Source of the DNA: CAYSWV01 sp964434865
Lineage (GTDB): Bacteria; Cyanobacteriota; Cyanobacteriia; Thermostichales; Thermostichaceae
Direction of reading: 5' to 3'
Assembly (NCBI GenBank): GCA_964434865.1
Contig: CAYSWV010000012.1
Span: forward strand, 1-64,000
DNA: 64,000 nt
A model generated the notes under the pieces. That model was given only the letters and a program-made list of their open reading frames with translations. It made no database searches and had not been told where the DNA came from. Below are positions 18,257 to 27,522 of the stretch, piece by piece. Each line of letters begins with the position of its first letter. The stretch's first letter is position 1. The translations under genes were made by a program, and so were the position numbers.

Positions 18257-18478
18257 ACGAGTTTGGACTTAGCTAGAAAGGTCTCATCATGATTAGGCTA
18301 GGTATTGCTGGGTAGAGCACTAAATCGATGCGATACTTAATAACTATATGAGCTATTCTCTAATCTTGAAGCCTAGGGGAACTGGTGATGACCTGGAGGC
18401 TGGTTAAAGCCCAGTTGTGATCTCAACATTAGGGTTAAAGCCTATCCATTGGGAGCTTGCATGGGGAGATGATAGCAA

Positions 18479-21400
18479 ATGGTTAAGAGTATTAGCTTTC
18501 AGATTACAGACATACTCTGTGAAAACCACAGCTCTATCATTTATCGTGCCCAGCTTGATCAGCAAGACCAATGCGTCATTCTGAAAATCCTGAACGCCAA
18601 GTATCCAGACCGGGATATGATCCAGCGCTTGCGGCAGGAGTATTCGCTTATTAGTCTGCTTAATACCACGCTGAGTCAACCTTGGGTCATCAAAGTCTTA
18701 GATTTAATTTTGGATGATGTCAATGGTATTATGCTTGAAGATTTTGGCGGCATTTCTCTTGATATTCTATCCCGAACCCGGAGTTGGAGTTTACCTGATT
18801 TCTTAGTTTTGGCCCTTCAAATCACTGAAGCTCTTGCCCAAGTGCATCAATGTCAGGTTATTCACAAAGATATTAATCCTTCTAACATTACGTTGAATCC
18901 AATCACAGGACAGCTGAAACTAATTGACTTTAACATTGCTCACTGTTTATCTCGGGATAATACGGATTGGCTCCAACTGAATCGGCATGAAGGGACACTG
19001 AGCTACATTGCGCCTGAACAAACAGGGCGACTTGACCACGGGGTTGATTATCGTGCTGATCTCTACTCCTTGGGCATTACATTTTATGAACTGTTAACTC
19101 AACAATTACCCTTTAAAAGCCAGGAGCCAATGGCCCTAATTTATTCTCATATTGCAGAGTCTGCCATCCCCCCTCATGAAGTCAATCCTAAAATTCCTCA
19201 AGGTCTTTCTCAGATCGTAATGAAGTTAATTGAAAAAGATCCGGCTAGTCGCTATCAGAATGCCTGGGGTCTGAAGCAGGATTTAGACTATTGTTTGCAG
19301 CAACTCCAAGATCAGGCTTGCATTCAAGTATTTCCATTAGCTAGCTATGACAGTTCAGATATTCTTCAAATTCCTGAAACACTCTATGGCTGCGATCTGC
19401 AAAAGGAGCAACTGAATCAGGCTTTAGCTTTAGCTAGGGAGGGATCTCAACCTTTCGTTTTAGTTTCAGGGTATTCTGGCATGGGTAAGTCATCTCTAGT
19501 TCAGAATCACTTTTATCCTTTAGCTGATGAGGACATCAAATTTGCGTACGGCAAGTGTGATCTGCAGACGATTCCTTATGCCGGAATCATTAAAGCTCTG
19601 CGATTATTAGTATGCCAAATTTTGACCGCACCAGAAGCCGATCTGCAAGCCTGGCGTTCAAAACTATTAGAGCTGTTAGGCGATCAAAGTCAGATCATTG
19701 TTGATCTCATTCCTGAATTAGCGATCATGATTGGTACACCGGCTAAGCCTCGGGTGGTGGGAAGTTTAGAGCGACAAAATCGATTGAATCGACTCTTGCA
19801 GCAGTTTATCTCTATTTTTATTAGCCCCCAGCAACCGCTTGTTTTGTTTATCGATGACTTACAATGGGCTGACACCGCAACACTTCACTTTTTAAGATAT
19901 CTAATTCAATCGCAGGAACTGCCTCATTGTTTAATCATTGGAGCCTATCGCATCCAAGATCGATCACATCAGACGGCTATTGCAGAACTCAAAGAGGATC
20001 TCCAGTCAAGTCAGCTGATGATTGAGATTACGCTTGATCGATTGCAACCTGAGACCATTAACGAATTCATTGCTGATTCATTAAAGATGGCTCCAACAGC
20101 TTGTTTATCCTTAGTCAGGTGTATTGATCAACAAACCGCAGGCAATCCTTACTTTATCAAAGAGTTTTTACGCTCAATTCATCAGAAACAGCTCCTGACT
20201 TATAACCATCAAACGCAAAGTTGGGACTGGGATCTCAATGGCATCTACCAGTGTGGAATTACCGATAATGTTGTCGATCTATTGACCCAAAAAATTCAAG
20301 AACTCCCTGCCTCTATTCAACATGTTCTAAAACGAGCAGCTTGCATCGGGAATCATTTTGATCTTTATACATTGGCCCAGCTATCGAATTTGCAGCCTAA
20401 AGAAACACTAGCTATTTTAAGGGTGGCTGTCAAAGAAACACTAATCACACCTGAATATAGTCTGTTGCAAGAGTCCAGTTCTAGTCTTGATGCAGATGGT
20501 ATGGCTGAACGAGTGTCCACATTGGATTATAAATTTGCCCATGACCGGGTACACCAAGCGGTTTACTCCCTGATGACAGAATCTGAACAATCTCAAATTC
20601 ATTACCAACTCGGGTATCTGTTACTAGAGCAGGTTGATTTAACCACAGCAGGTGATCCAGTTGATGAGCGGATTTTTAAGATTGTGGGTCACTTGAACCG
20701 ATGTATATCCTCAATAACTCATGATGTTGAGTATTTTGAGTTGGCTCGCTTAAATCTTCAGGCTGGACGTCGGGCCATGTTAACAGCAGCCTATGAACCA
20801 GCTTTAGCCTATTTACAAATGGGTATTCAGCTACTCCGACCCAATACTTGGTCAAGTCATTATGATCTAACTTTAAATCTCTATAATGAAGCTATTGAAG
20901 CAGCATCCATTTGTACCCACTTTGACTTGATGGATCAGATGGTTGATTGTATTCTACAGCATGCTCATAGTGATTTAGAAAAAGTAACGGCTTATGTTGT
21001 CCGAATCAACGCCCTCATTGCTCAAAGTAAACGGCTAGAAGCTATTCATACCACGCTATCTATTCTTAAGGGGTTGGGGATTAATCTTCCTCAAAAGCCA
21101 AATATTATTCACATTGTTAGTTCGTTGTATAAAACACAATGGTTACTTCGAACAAAAACAGTTAAAACCTTAGAGCAGTTACCCCATATGCATAATGATA
21201 AAATGTTGGTAGCAATGAAACTATTCGCAGCCATTTCACCAGCAGCCTACTACTCTCTTCCCAATTTGCTGCCATTAATTGCGTTTAAACAAGTTCAGCT
21301 TTCACTAAACTATGGCATTACACCGGCTACTGCTCACGCTTTTGCTGCCTATGGTATGATTTTATGTAGTATTTTAAATCAAATTCGTCCTGGTTATGAG

Positions 21401-23857
21401 TTTGGCACTCTGTCTAAATCATTACTTCAGGCTAGTACCGATCCCACTCTAGAAGCTCAAACGTTGTTTCTGAATTATGCTTTTATTGATCATTGGGTGG
21501 TCCCGCTTAAAGACACAACTGAAGCTCTATTTCAGCTCTACCAGCATTGTTTTGATCAGGGTTCGTATGACACAGCTGCTAACCTCATTACCATGAGAAA
21601 TGTTCATCTTTATTGCTCTGGTCAAGATTTGCTATTGTCTCGAGCCGTGTTTAGTAACTATACCCAGGTTCTGATGAAATTAAAGCAAGAACCTACTGTA
21701 ATTATGCATCAGATCTATAACCAAACGATTGCAAACTGGATCGAACCCTCAAGTAAGCCTTACCAACTCAAAGGAGCTGCCTATGATGAAGATGATAGAT
21801 TACCTCAGCTAGTTCAGCTTAATGATCGAACTAATTTATTTGTTTTCTATCTCAATAAGTTGATATTAGCTTATAGTTTTGGTTGCTACTCAGAAGCGTT
21901 AGACTTTGCAGGGGCTGCTGATCGTTACAAGAGTAGTGCTGTTGGAGCGGTCACCATCCCTGTTTATTTCTTTTATTTTTCACTCACTTTACTAGCTCTT
22001 GCTACCCAAACCAATTGGCTGACCCGGATCAAATATATTGTCACTGTCATGCGATGGTTACCTCAACTCAAACAGTGGGCTCTGCATGGATCCTGCAATA
22101 TTTCACACAAATACTACTTAATCAAAGCTGAGTTTAATCGAGTCATTGGCCATCACGATCAGGCTATGAATGATTATGAGCAAGCTATTAAGGCAGCTCG
22201 GACACATCTCTATTTGCAAGAAGAAGCGATGGCGAATGAGCTGGCGGCAAAATTTTATTTAAGTAAGCGAAACTTTACTATTGCTAAAATCTATATGTTA
22301 CGTTCCCATTATTGTTACCAGTTGTGGGGTAGTCATGCCAAAGTTGTCAAGATCGAACGTGATTATCCAGATTTCTTTTTGAATCAGCTTTATGAATTAA
22401 GAGAAGAAGCTTATCAGCATAAGAATGTATCAACGACTTTTAACCATAAAAATAGTTTGATTGATCTGAAGACGATGATTAATGCGTCGCAAGCTATCTC
22501 AGATGAAATTCAACTGGATCGGTTGCTAGATCGATTGCTGCAAGCTTTAAGCCAGAATGCAGGGGCTCAGCAAAGTTACTTGGTTTTGGATTTGGGCGAT
22601 CAAGGCTTACACGTAGCGGCCCATGTAACGGGAGAGACCGATGATCAGCTTTTAGAGAAGCCTCTAGCCCCTCTTGAAACCATGCAACCCTATCAACAAA
22701 TCGTGATAACTTATATCTTAAGAACTCGTGAATCTTTAGTTCTCAATGATTTTCAAAATGATATTAAACAGGATCCCTATACCTTTTTAGATATGAATGG
22801 TGATCTAAAGTCTGAGGTCGTGTTGCCTAAATCGGTGTTGTGTAAGCCCTTAATTAACCAAGGTCAATTGTTAGGGGTGTTGTATCTGGAAAATACTTTG
22901 GTGACTGGGGCCTTTACTCAAGATCGACTCACCTTGATCAACTTACTCTCCACCCAAGCAGCTATCTCGATTAAAGTGGCTCGACAATACCAGATCCAGG
23001 CCGAACTCAATGATCAGTTACAACAACTTAATCAAGCCTATGCCCGCTTTGTGCCCAATCAGTTTTTAAACTATCTAGACAAGCAAAGTATTGTGGATGT
23101 TCAACTGGGTGATCGCGTGCAGCGGGAAATGACCGTGTTATTTTGTGATATTTACGATTTTACGGCTTCTTCTGAACAAATGGATTCAGTCGAGACTTTT
23201 GAGTTTATCAATGATTATTTAAGCTTGATGGAGACGATGATTACTCAACATGAGGGCTTTATTGATAAGTACATCGGGGATGAAATTATGGCTCTATTCC
23301 CTGGATCTGCTGATCAGGCCCTGATGGCAGCTATCCATATGGTCGAGACTTTAGCCACATTTAATCAGACTCGACAGTTGCAGCATAAACTTCCAATCAA
23401 GGTGGGAATTGGGATCAACACTGGGATCTTGATGCTTGGTGTGGTGGGTGGCGCCAAACGGATGGATACTACTGTTATTAGCGATGCCGTTAATTTAGCC
23501 TCAAGAATCGAGCGGTTGACTCGCAATTATGAACTTTCGATCCTGATTACCCAGCACACCTATCAAAAACTCAGCCACCCCACTCCCTTTAAGATTCGCT
23601 TAATTGATCAGATTAGTGTCCGAGGGCGTGAAGAACAAACCATTGTCTATGAAGTGTTCGAGGCTGATGCGGAACCTCAACGTTCCCAGAAACAACTGAC
23701 TAAACCAATCTTTGAGACGGCTATCAAGCTATTTTACCAAAACCAGATCCTTGAAGCTATTCCTTTGTTTCAGCAATGCTTAAGACAGTTCCCTCAAGAT
23801 CAGGTAGCTCAAAAGTATCTTGCTCACTGTTACGCTTTAATAGAAGTATCAAGCTAA
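18479..23857 (+). CDS. Multidomain signalling protein: Ser/Thr kinase, AAA ATPase, GAF, class III nucleotide cyclase
   Basis: 1792 residues; ATG preceded by GGAGAT. Order: protein kinase about 1-270 (CVILKIL lysine, HKDINPSN catalytic loop, KLIDFNIAH where DFG is DFN, GTLSYIAPEQTGRLD activation segment); AAA/STAND ATPase about 300-600 (Walker A GYSGMGKSS near 330-338, Walker B LVLFIDDLQWAD near 450-461); helical TPR-like region about 640-1320; GAF about 1340-1500; short coiled linker; class III adenylate/guanylate cyclase about 1548-1727 with both metal Asp (FCDIYDFT, YIGDEIMALF) and MDTTVISDAVNLASRIE. A TPR-like tail ends it. It likely joins ligand or redox sensing to cyclic nucleotide production. 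The family is widespread in cyanobacteria, many members ending in a histidine kinase instead. Whether the DFN kinase is active is open. Confidence 0.9.
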   Translation: MVKSISFQITDILCENHSSIIYRAQLDQQDQCVILKILNAKYPDRDMIQRLRQEYSLISLLNTTLSQPWVIKVLDLILDDVNGIMLEDFGGISLDILSRTRSWSLPDFLVLALQITEALAQVHQCQVIHKDINPSNITLNPITGQLKLIDFNIAHCLSRDNTDWLQLNRHEGTLSYIAPEQTGRLDHGVDYRADLYSLGITFYELLTQQLPFKSQEPMALIYSHIAESAIPPHEVNPKIPQGLSQIVMKLIEKDPASRYQNAWGLKQDLDYCLQQLQDQACIQVFPLASYDSSDILQIPETLYGCDLQKEQLNQALALAREGSQPFVLVSGYSGMGKSSLVQNHFYPLADEDIKFAYGKCDLQTIPYAGIIKALRLLVCQILTAPEADLQAWRSKLLELLGDQSQIIVDLIPELAIMIGTPAKPRVVGSLERQNRLNRLLQQFISIFISPQQPLVLFIDDLQWADTATLHFLRYLIQSQELPHCLIIGAYRIQDRSHQTAIAELKEDLQSSQLMIEITLDRLQPETINEFIADSLKMAPTACLSLVRCIDQQTAGNPYFIKEFLRSIHQKQLLTYNHQTQSWDWDLNGIYQCGITDNVVDLLTQKIQELPASIQHVLKRAACIGNHFDLYTLAQLSNLQPKETLAILRVAVKETLITPEYSLLQESSSSLDADGMAERVSTLDYKFAHDRVHQAVYSLMTESEQSQIHYQLGYLLLEQVDLTTAGDPVDERIFKIVGHLNRCISSITHDVEYFELARLNLQAGRRAMLTAAYEPALAYLQMGIQLLRPNTWSSHYDLTLNLYNEAIEAASICTHFDLMDQMVDCILQHAHSDLEKVTAYVVRINALIAQSKRLEAIHTTLSILKGLGINLPQKPNIIHIVSSLYKTQWLLRTKTVKTLEQLPHMHNDKMLVAMKLFAAISPAAYYSLPNLLPLIAFKQVQLSLNYGITPATAHAFAAYGMILCSILNQIRPGYEFGTLSKSLLQASTDPTLEAQTLFLNYAFIDHWVVPLKDTTEALFQLYQHCFDQGSYDTAANLITMRNVHLYCSGQDLLLSRAVFSNYTQVLMKLKQEPTVIMHQIYNQTIANWIEPSSKPYQLKGAAYDEDDRLPQLVQLNDRTNLFVFYLNKLILAYSFGCYSEALDFAGAADRYKSSAVGAVTIPVYFFYFSLTLLALATQTNWLTRIKYIVTVMRWLPQLKQWALHGSCNISHKYYLIKAEFNRVIGHHDQAMNDYEQAIKAARTHLYLQEEAMANELAAKFYLSKRNFTIAKIYMLRSHYCYQLWGSHAKVVKIERDYPDFFLNQLYELREEAYQHKNVSTTFNHKNSLIDLKTMINASQAISDEIQLDRLLDRLLQALSQNAGAQQSYLVLDLGDQGLHVAAHVTGETDDQLLEKPLAPLETMQPYQQIVITYILRTRESLVLNDFQNDIKQDPYTFLDMNGDLKSEVVLPKSVLCKPLINQGQLLGVLYLENTLVTGAFTQDRLTLINLLSTQAAISIKVARQYQIQAELNDQLQQLNQAYARFVPNQFLNYLDKQSIVDVQLGDRVQREMTVLFCDIYDFTASSEQMDSVETFEFINDYLSLMETMITQHEGFIDKYIGDEIMALFPGSADQALMAAIHMVETLATFNQTRQLQHKLPIKVGIGINTGILMLGVVGGAKRMDTTVISDAVNLASRIERLTRNYELSILITQHTYQKLSHPTPFKIRLIDQISVRGREEQTIVYEVFEADAEPQRSQKQLTKPIFETAIKLFYQNQILEAIPLFQQCLRQFPQDQVAQKYLAHCYALIEVSS

Positions 23858-23916
23858 TAGTGTTTAAGCCGTGTTTAAGAACCCGAGTTGAATCAGTAGT
23901 CTGTCAGGAGTGGATC

Positions 23917-25998
23917 ATGGTTGAGAGCACTTCAAGTCCAACACAGGCATTTCCTAATGCTGTTTTTTCTGTGAGTCGGGAAGAGTTTGATCCCAGCCCC
24001 TTAGAGGTGATCGATGGCTCGCTACCTACCGATCTATATGGCCATCTCTTTATTATGGGTCCTGCTGGCGATGGGGCCGTGAATCCGCTGCCTGATCAGC
24101 CTGTGTATCCTGCGAGTCAGGGGGTTTCTCTCTTTGCCGGTGATGCGATGGTCACTCGGCTAGATTTTGACCAACCCAATCAAGCCATGGTAACCCGTCG
24201 GCTACTCAAGACTCCTTGCTTTTATGCTGATCAGGCGACAGCACCTGGAACGCGAGATGCGAATTTAGGCTTTTTCTACACAGGAATTGGACGCTATTCG
24301 TTTAGTCTAGGCTTTCGCAACATGATCAACACAGCCTGTATCCCTTTTAAATCCACCACCGATCACCACTGGCGCTTGCTTGCCACTTGGGATGCCGGGC
24401 GGCCCTATGAGATTGATCCGTTAACCTTAGAAGCTGTAACGCCCTTGGGTTGGCTGTGGGAGTGGAAAGAACAAGCTCTACCGATTCCTCAGCGTCCCTT
24501 TCCTTTGATTCCATCAGCTACCCACCATGTCTTTGATAACCACACCGGTGAATTTTTTGGGGTGAATTGGGGTAAATCGCTAGCTACAATGGCGTCCCCT
24601 GTGATCTTACAGATGGTGACTGTACTCTTATCTAAGTTGCTGCTTTTAAAAGGCGTATTCAGATGTCTGATTCAGCTGATCTATCGAGGGATTCAGTGGA
24701 TTGAAGCCATAGCTCAGTTTTTGGGGTTTGAAGGTCGTGATTTTGTCAATGTGTTTCGGTGGGATGGTGAAGGCGAATTGAAATCCTGGCAGGTGGTCTT
24801 GCCCAATCGGTTTCCAGTTCAACTCAACCAAAGTTTGCACCAGATTGGAGTCACTCGCAACTACTTGATATTAATGGATACTGCTTTTAAGTTGGGTCTG
24901 TCCCAGTTGGTACCCAATCCTCTCCCTGGTGACTCTAAGCTGGAAGTCCTATTTCGAGAGCTAATCGATTATCCACAATGTCCAGATACCACTCTTTACC
25001 TGATCCGCCGCTCCGATTTAAAGCCACAATGCCGTCGAGTAACTGCCACAAAAGCAGTGATCCCGCGTGAAATAGCCCATTTTTTAGTGGATTACAACGA
25101 TGATGAAGGTATTGTATTACATGTTGCTCACAACTCAGCTTGGGATCCAGCCGAATGGCCGCAAGGCTTTGACGACTTTGTACATCGACCAACTCCCCCC
25201 TACCCTTTAGATGATCGGATCCATCGGCTCATTGGTATGACGGTTAGTACCACAGATCTCAACGCTTTGGGGCGCTACCAGCTTAATCCTGAGACTGGTG
25301 ATATTGAAAGTGAGTCACTCCAAATGGATCCCCGTTACACTTGGGCCCCAGCCATTTACACCAGCAGTAGTACCTTGAATTTACCGGAGCGCTATGACAC
25401 CTTATTCTGGAATTGCTGGGGTTGTTGGCCAGAACTTCTCACTCAATTTATGGTGGATCTCTATGGCCACTACAAGTATCGAGAGCTAGATCTTGAAACT
25501 GTGTTGAACTATGCTGAGCAACGAGTGCCCCCTAATCTCTGCCGGCTTGATGTTGAAACAATGCAAATTTCAGATACTTACTCGTTCCCACCTGGACATT
25601 TTGGCACATCTCCTCAATTTATCCCTCGCCAGGGTGGTAGTGGTGGTTCATCCGATGGGTATCTTCTCTCAACGGTTTTTGCCGATCATCCAGATGGATC
25701 TGAAAATACACAGTTTTGGATCTTTGATGCCGGAAATTTGAGCCAGGGTCCAGTGTGTAAATTGGCCTTTACAGATGAACTAAACTTGAATTTAACTATT
25801 CATACCACCTGGTTACCTGATATTGCTCCCCGCACAGCCAGTTACTACATTCCAGTTCGAGAAGATTATCAAGCTTACTTGAATCAAGTTGCGTTAACAG
25901 TACGAGATCAGGCCAAAGCTTTATTTGAGAAGTATGTCTATCCTCATTTTGAACCCAATACTACTCAAGACTCTCAAGCCCATTCAGATGTTCAATAG
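23917..25998 (+). CDS. Carotenoid oxygenase (RPE65/CCD family), long form
   Basis: 693 residues from the ATG at 23917, which has CAGGAG upstream; longer in-frame starts overlap the preceding gene. Non-haem iron dioxygenase of the seven-bladed propeller CCD family. Four candidate iron His are visible in ATHHVFDNHTGE, NQSLHQIGVT, IVLHVAHNSAW and LTIHTTWLP, and the N-terminal DLYGHLFIMGPAGDG fits the family. It is longer than the usual 450-500 residues. A hydrophobic segment (about 226-277, LQMVTVLLSKLLLL onward) is inserted before GRDFVNVFRWDG and probably anchors the enzyme in the membrane near its carotenoid substrate. Cleavage position cannot be predicted. The O-methyltransferase gene follows 21 nt later. 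Confidence 0.88.
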   Translation: MVESTSSPTQAFPNAVFSVSREEFDPSPLEVIDGSLPTDLYGHLFIMGPAGDGAVNPLPDQPVYPASQGVSLFAGDAMVTRLDFDQPNQAMVTRRLLKTPCFYADQATAPGTRDANLGFFYTGIGRYSFSLGFRNMINTACIPFKSTTDHHWRLLATWDAGRPYEIDPLTLEAVTPLGWLWEWKEQALPIPQRPFPLIPSATHHVFDNHTGEFFGVNWGKSLATMASPVILQMVTVLLSKLLLLKGVFRCLIQLIYRGIQWIEAIAQFLGFEGRDFVNVFRWDGEGELKSWQVVLPNRFPVQLNQSLHQIGVTRNYLILMDTAFKLGLSQLVPNPLPGDSKLEVLFRELIDYPQCPDTTLYLIRRSDLKPQCRRVTATKAVIPREIAHFLVDYNDDEGIVLHVAHNSAWDPAEWPQGFDDFVHRPTPPYPLDDRIHRLIGMTVSTTDLNALGRYQLNPETGDIESESLQMDPRYTWAPAIYTSSSTLNLPERYDTLFWNCWGCWPELLTQFMVDLYGHYKYRELDLETVLNYAEQRVPPNLCRLDVETMQISDTYSFPPGHFGTSPQFIPRQGGSGGSSDGYLLSTVFADHPDGSENTQFWIFDAGNLSQGPVCKLAFTDELNLNLTIHTTWLPDIAPRTASYYIPVREDYQAYLNQVALTVRDQAKALFEKYVYPHFEPNTTQDSQAHSDVQ

Positions 25999-26019
25999 AT
26001 AGTATCAGGAGAAGAGATT

Positions 26020-26682
26020 GTGTCAATCCGTACGCTTAGTATTGACGATCAACTCTACACTTACTTACTGAATCACACGGTACAAGAGTCTGACATTTTA
26101 AAGCAACTACGGCAAGAAACGGCCCAGCATCCTCAAGCTCGAATGCAGATCAGTCCTGAACAAGGTCAATTTATGGCGTTGCTGGTGCGACTCATGGGAG
26201 CTCAAAAAACTCTCGAAATCGGAGTCTTTACCGGATACAGTTCACTCTGTGTAGCTCTGGCTTTACCTATATCGGGTCAGGTGATTGCCTGCGATATCAG
26301 CGATGATTTTACTCAAGTAGCTCGACGCTATTGGAAAGCAGCAAAGGTTGATCCTAAGATTCAATTACGGTTAGGTCCAGCTTTGAAAACCCTAGAACAG
26401 CTTTTGAGTGAAGGTCAGGCTGAAACCTTTGACTTTGCTTTTATTGATGCTGATAAAGCCAACTACATGGAGTACTATGAACAGTCATTGAAGTTACTCC
26501 GACCGGGTGGGCTGATTGCCATTGACAATGTTCTTTGGTCAGGTCGGGTTGCTGATCCTGAGGTGACTGATCATCGGACAACTGCTATTCGTCAACTCAA
26601 TGATCATGTCCATCAGGATCTACGAGTCACCTCCAGCCTGGTTCCTATCGGAGATGGATTGTTGTTAGCCCTAAAACACTAG
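26020..26682 (+). CDS. SAM-dependent O-methyltransferase (CCoAOMT family)
   Basis: 220 residues starting at GTG 26020, preceded by AGGAGAAG. Class I Rossmann methyltransferase: KTLEIGVFTGYSSLCVAL (motif I), VIACDIS (SAM ribose acid), DFAFIDADKANYMEYYE and IDNVLWSGRVADP, which contain the metal-binding Asp/Asp/Asn set of the caffeoyl-CoA OMT family. Bacterial members methylate catechol-type hydroxyls in a metal-dependent way, with broad substrates. The gene is directly behind the carotenoid oxygenase, suggesting co-expression, and meets msrA tail to tail with 1 nt between the stop codons. Confidence 0.93.
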   Translation: MSIRTLSIDDQLYTYLLNHTVQESDILKQLRQETAQHPQARMQISPEQGQFMALLVRLMGAQKTLEIGVFTGYSSLCVALALPISGQVIACDISDDFTQVARRYWKAAKVDPKIQLRLGPALKTLEQLLSEGQAETFDFAFIDADKANYMEYYEQSLKLLRPGGLIAIDNVLWSGRVADPEVTDHRTTAIRQLNDHVHQDLRVTSSLVPIGDGLLLALKH

Positions 26683-26683
26683 A

Positions 26684-27340
26684 TCAAGATACAGAAGTGG
26701 GTTCAGGATAAGACACATGTGTACCGCCTAGACCACAATAACCACCTGGGTTTTTAGCCAAGTACTGTTGATGATAGTCTTCAGCGTAGTAAAACTCAGG
26801 TGCCTCTAGAATCTCAGTGGAAATGGCTCCATAGCCAGCTGTTGCCAAGGCCTGTTGATAGCGATCCCGAGAGGCTAGTGCTGTTTGACGCTGAGCTTCC
26901 GAGTACACATAGATTCCTGAACGGTACTGAGTCCCCACATCATTACCCTGGCGCATACCTTGGGTGGGATCATGGCTTTCCCAAAAGATTTTGAGCAAGG
27001 TTTCATAGCTCACCACCGTGGGATCAAACCCCACCAGCACCACTTCGTTATGGCCTGTCATCCCCGTGCACACTTCCCGGTAGGTGGGATTAGGCGTATA
27101 ACCTGCGGCATACCCAACAGCAGTGGTATAGACTCCTTCTTGCTGCCAAAATTTACGCTCGGCCCCCCAAAAACAACCCAACCCAAACATGGCAAGCTCA
27201 GTGCCTTCAGGAAATGATCCTTTGAGAGGATTACCATTCACAAAGTGTTGCCCCGGTACTGGCATGGCCATAGATCGGCCCGGAAGTGCCTCTTCAGGCT
27301 TGGGCATCACTGCTTTTTTACCAAAACCAAATAGACCCAT
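26684..27340 (-). CDS. msrA: Peptide methionine-S-sulfoxide reductase MsrA
   Basis: 218 residues, ATG start. Reduces Met-S-sulfoxide in oxidised proteins, with electrons from thioredoxin. The catalytic Cys is in FGLGCFWGAERKFW. VGYAAGYTPNPTYREVCTGMTGHNE and the C-terminal NPGGYCGLGG (probable resolving Cys) are family hallmarks. An N-terminal extension of about 45 residues (GKKAVMPKPEEALPGR and following) precedes the core, as in plant and cyanobacterial forms. No export signal. Convergent with the O-methyltransferase gene. Confidence 0.96.
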   Translation of the reverse strand: MGLFGFGKKAVMPKPEEALPGRSMAMPVPGQHFVNGNPLKGSFPEGTELAMFGLGCFWGAERKFWQQEGVYTTAVGYAAGYTPNPTYREVCTGMTGHNEVVLVGFDPTVVSYETLLKIFWESHDPTQGMRQGNDVGTQYRSGIYVYSEAQRQTALASRDRYQQALATAGYGAISTEILEAPEFYYAEDYHQQYLAKNPGGYCGLGGTHVSYPEPTSVS

Positions 27341-27522
27341 GATGATGTCCTATCGAGATGTATGACATAGAGTAATAATTCCAAGTTAATCCAAAGTGAA
27401 ACCAACTCTAAAAATTGGATGAGGTCCCCTAAGTTCCATCTAAGCTAGTAACAGGTTTTACTTTAGGCGTGGCTCTAGTGGGTTGACATCACGCCAGTGG
27501 TTGATCTTTAGCAGGATTTGGC

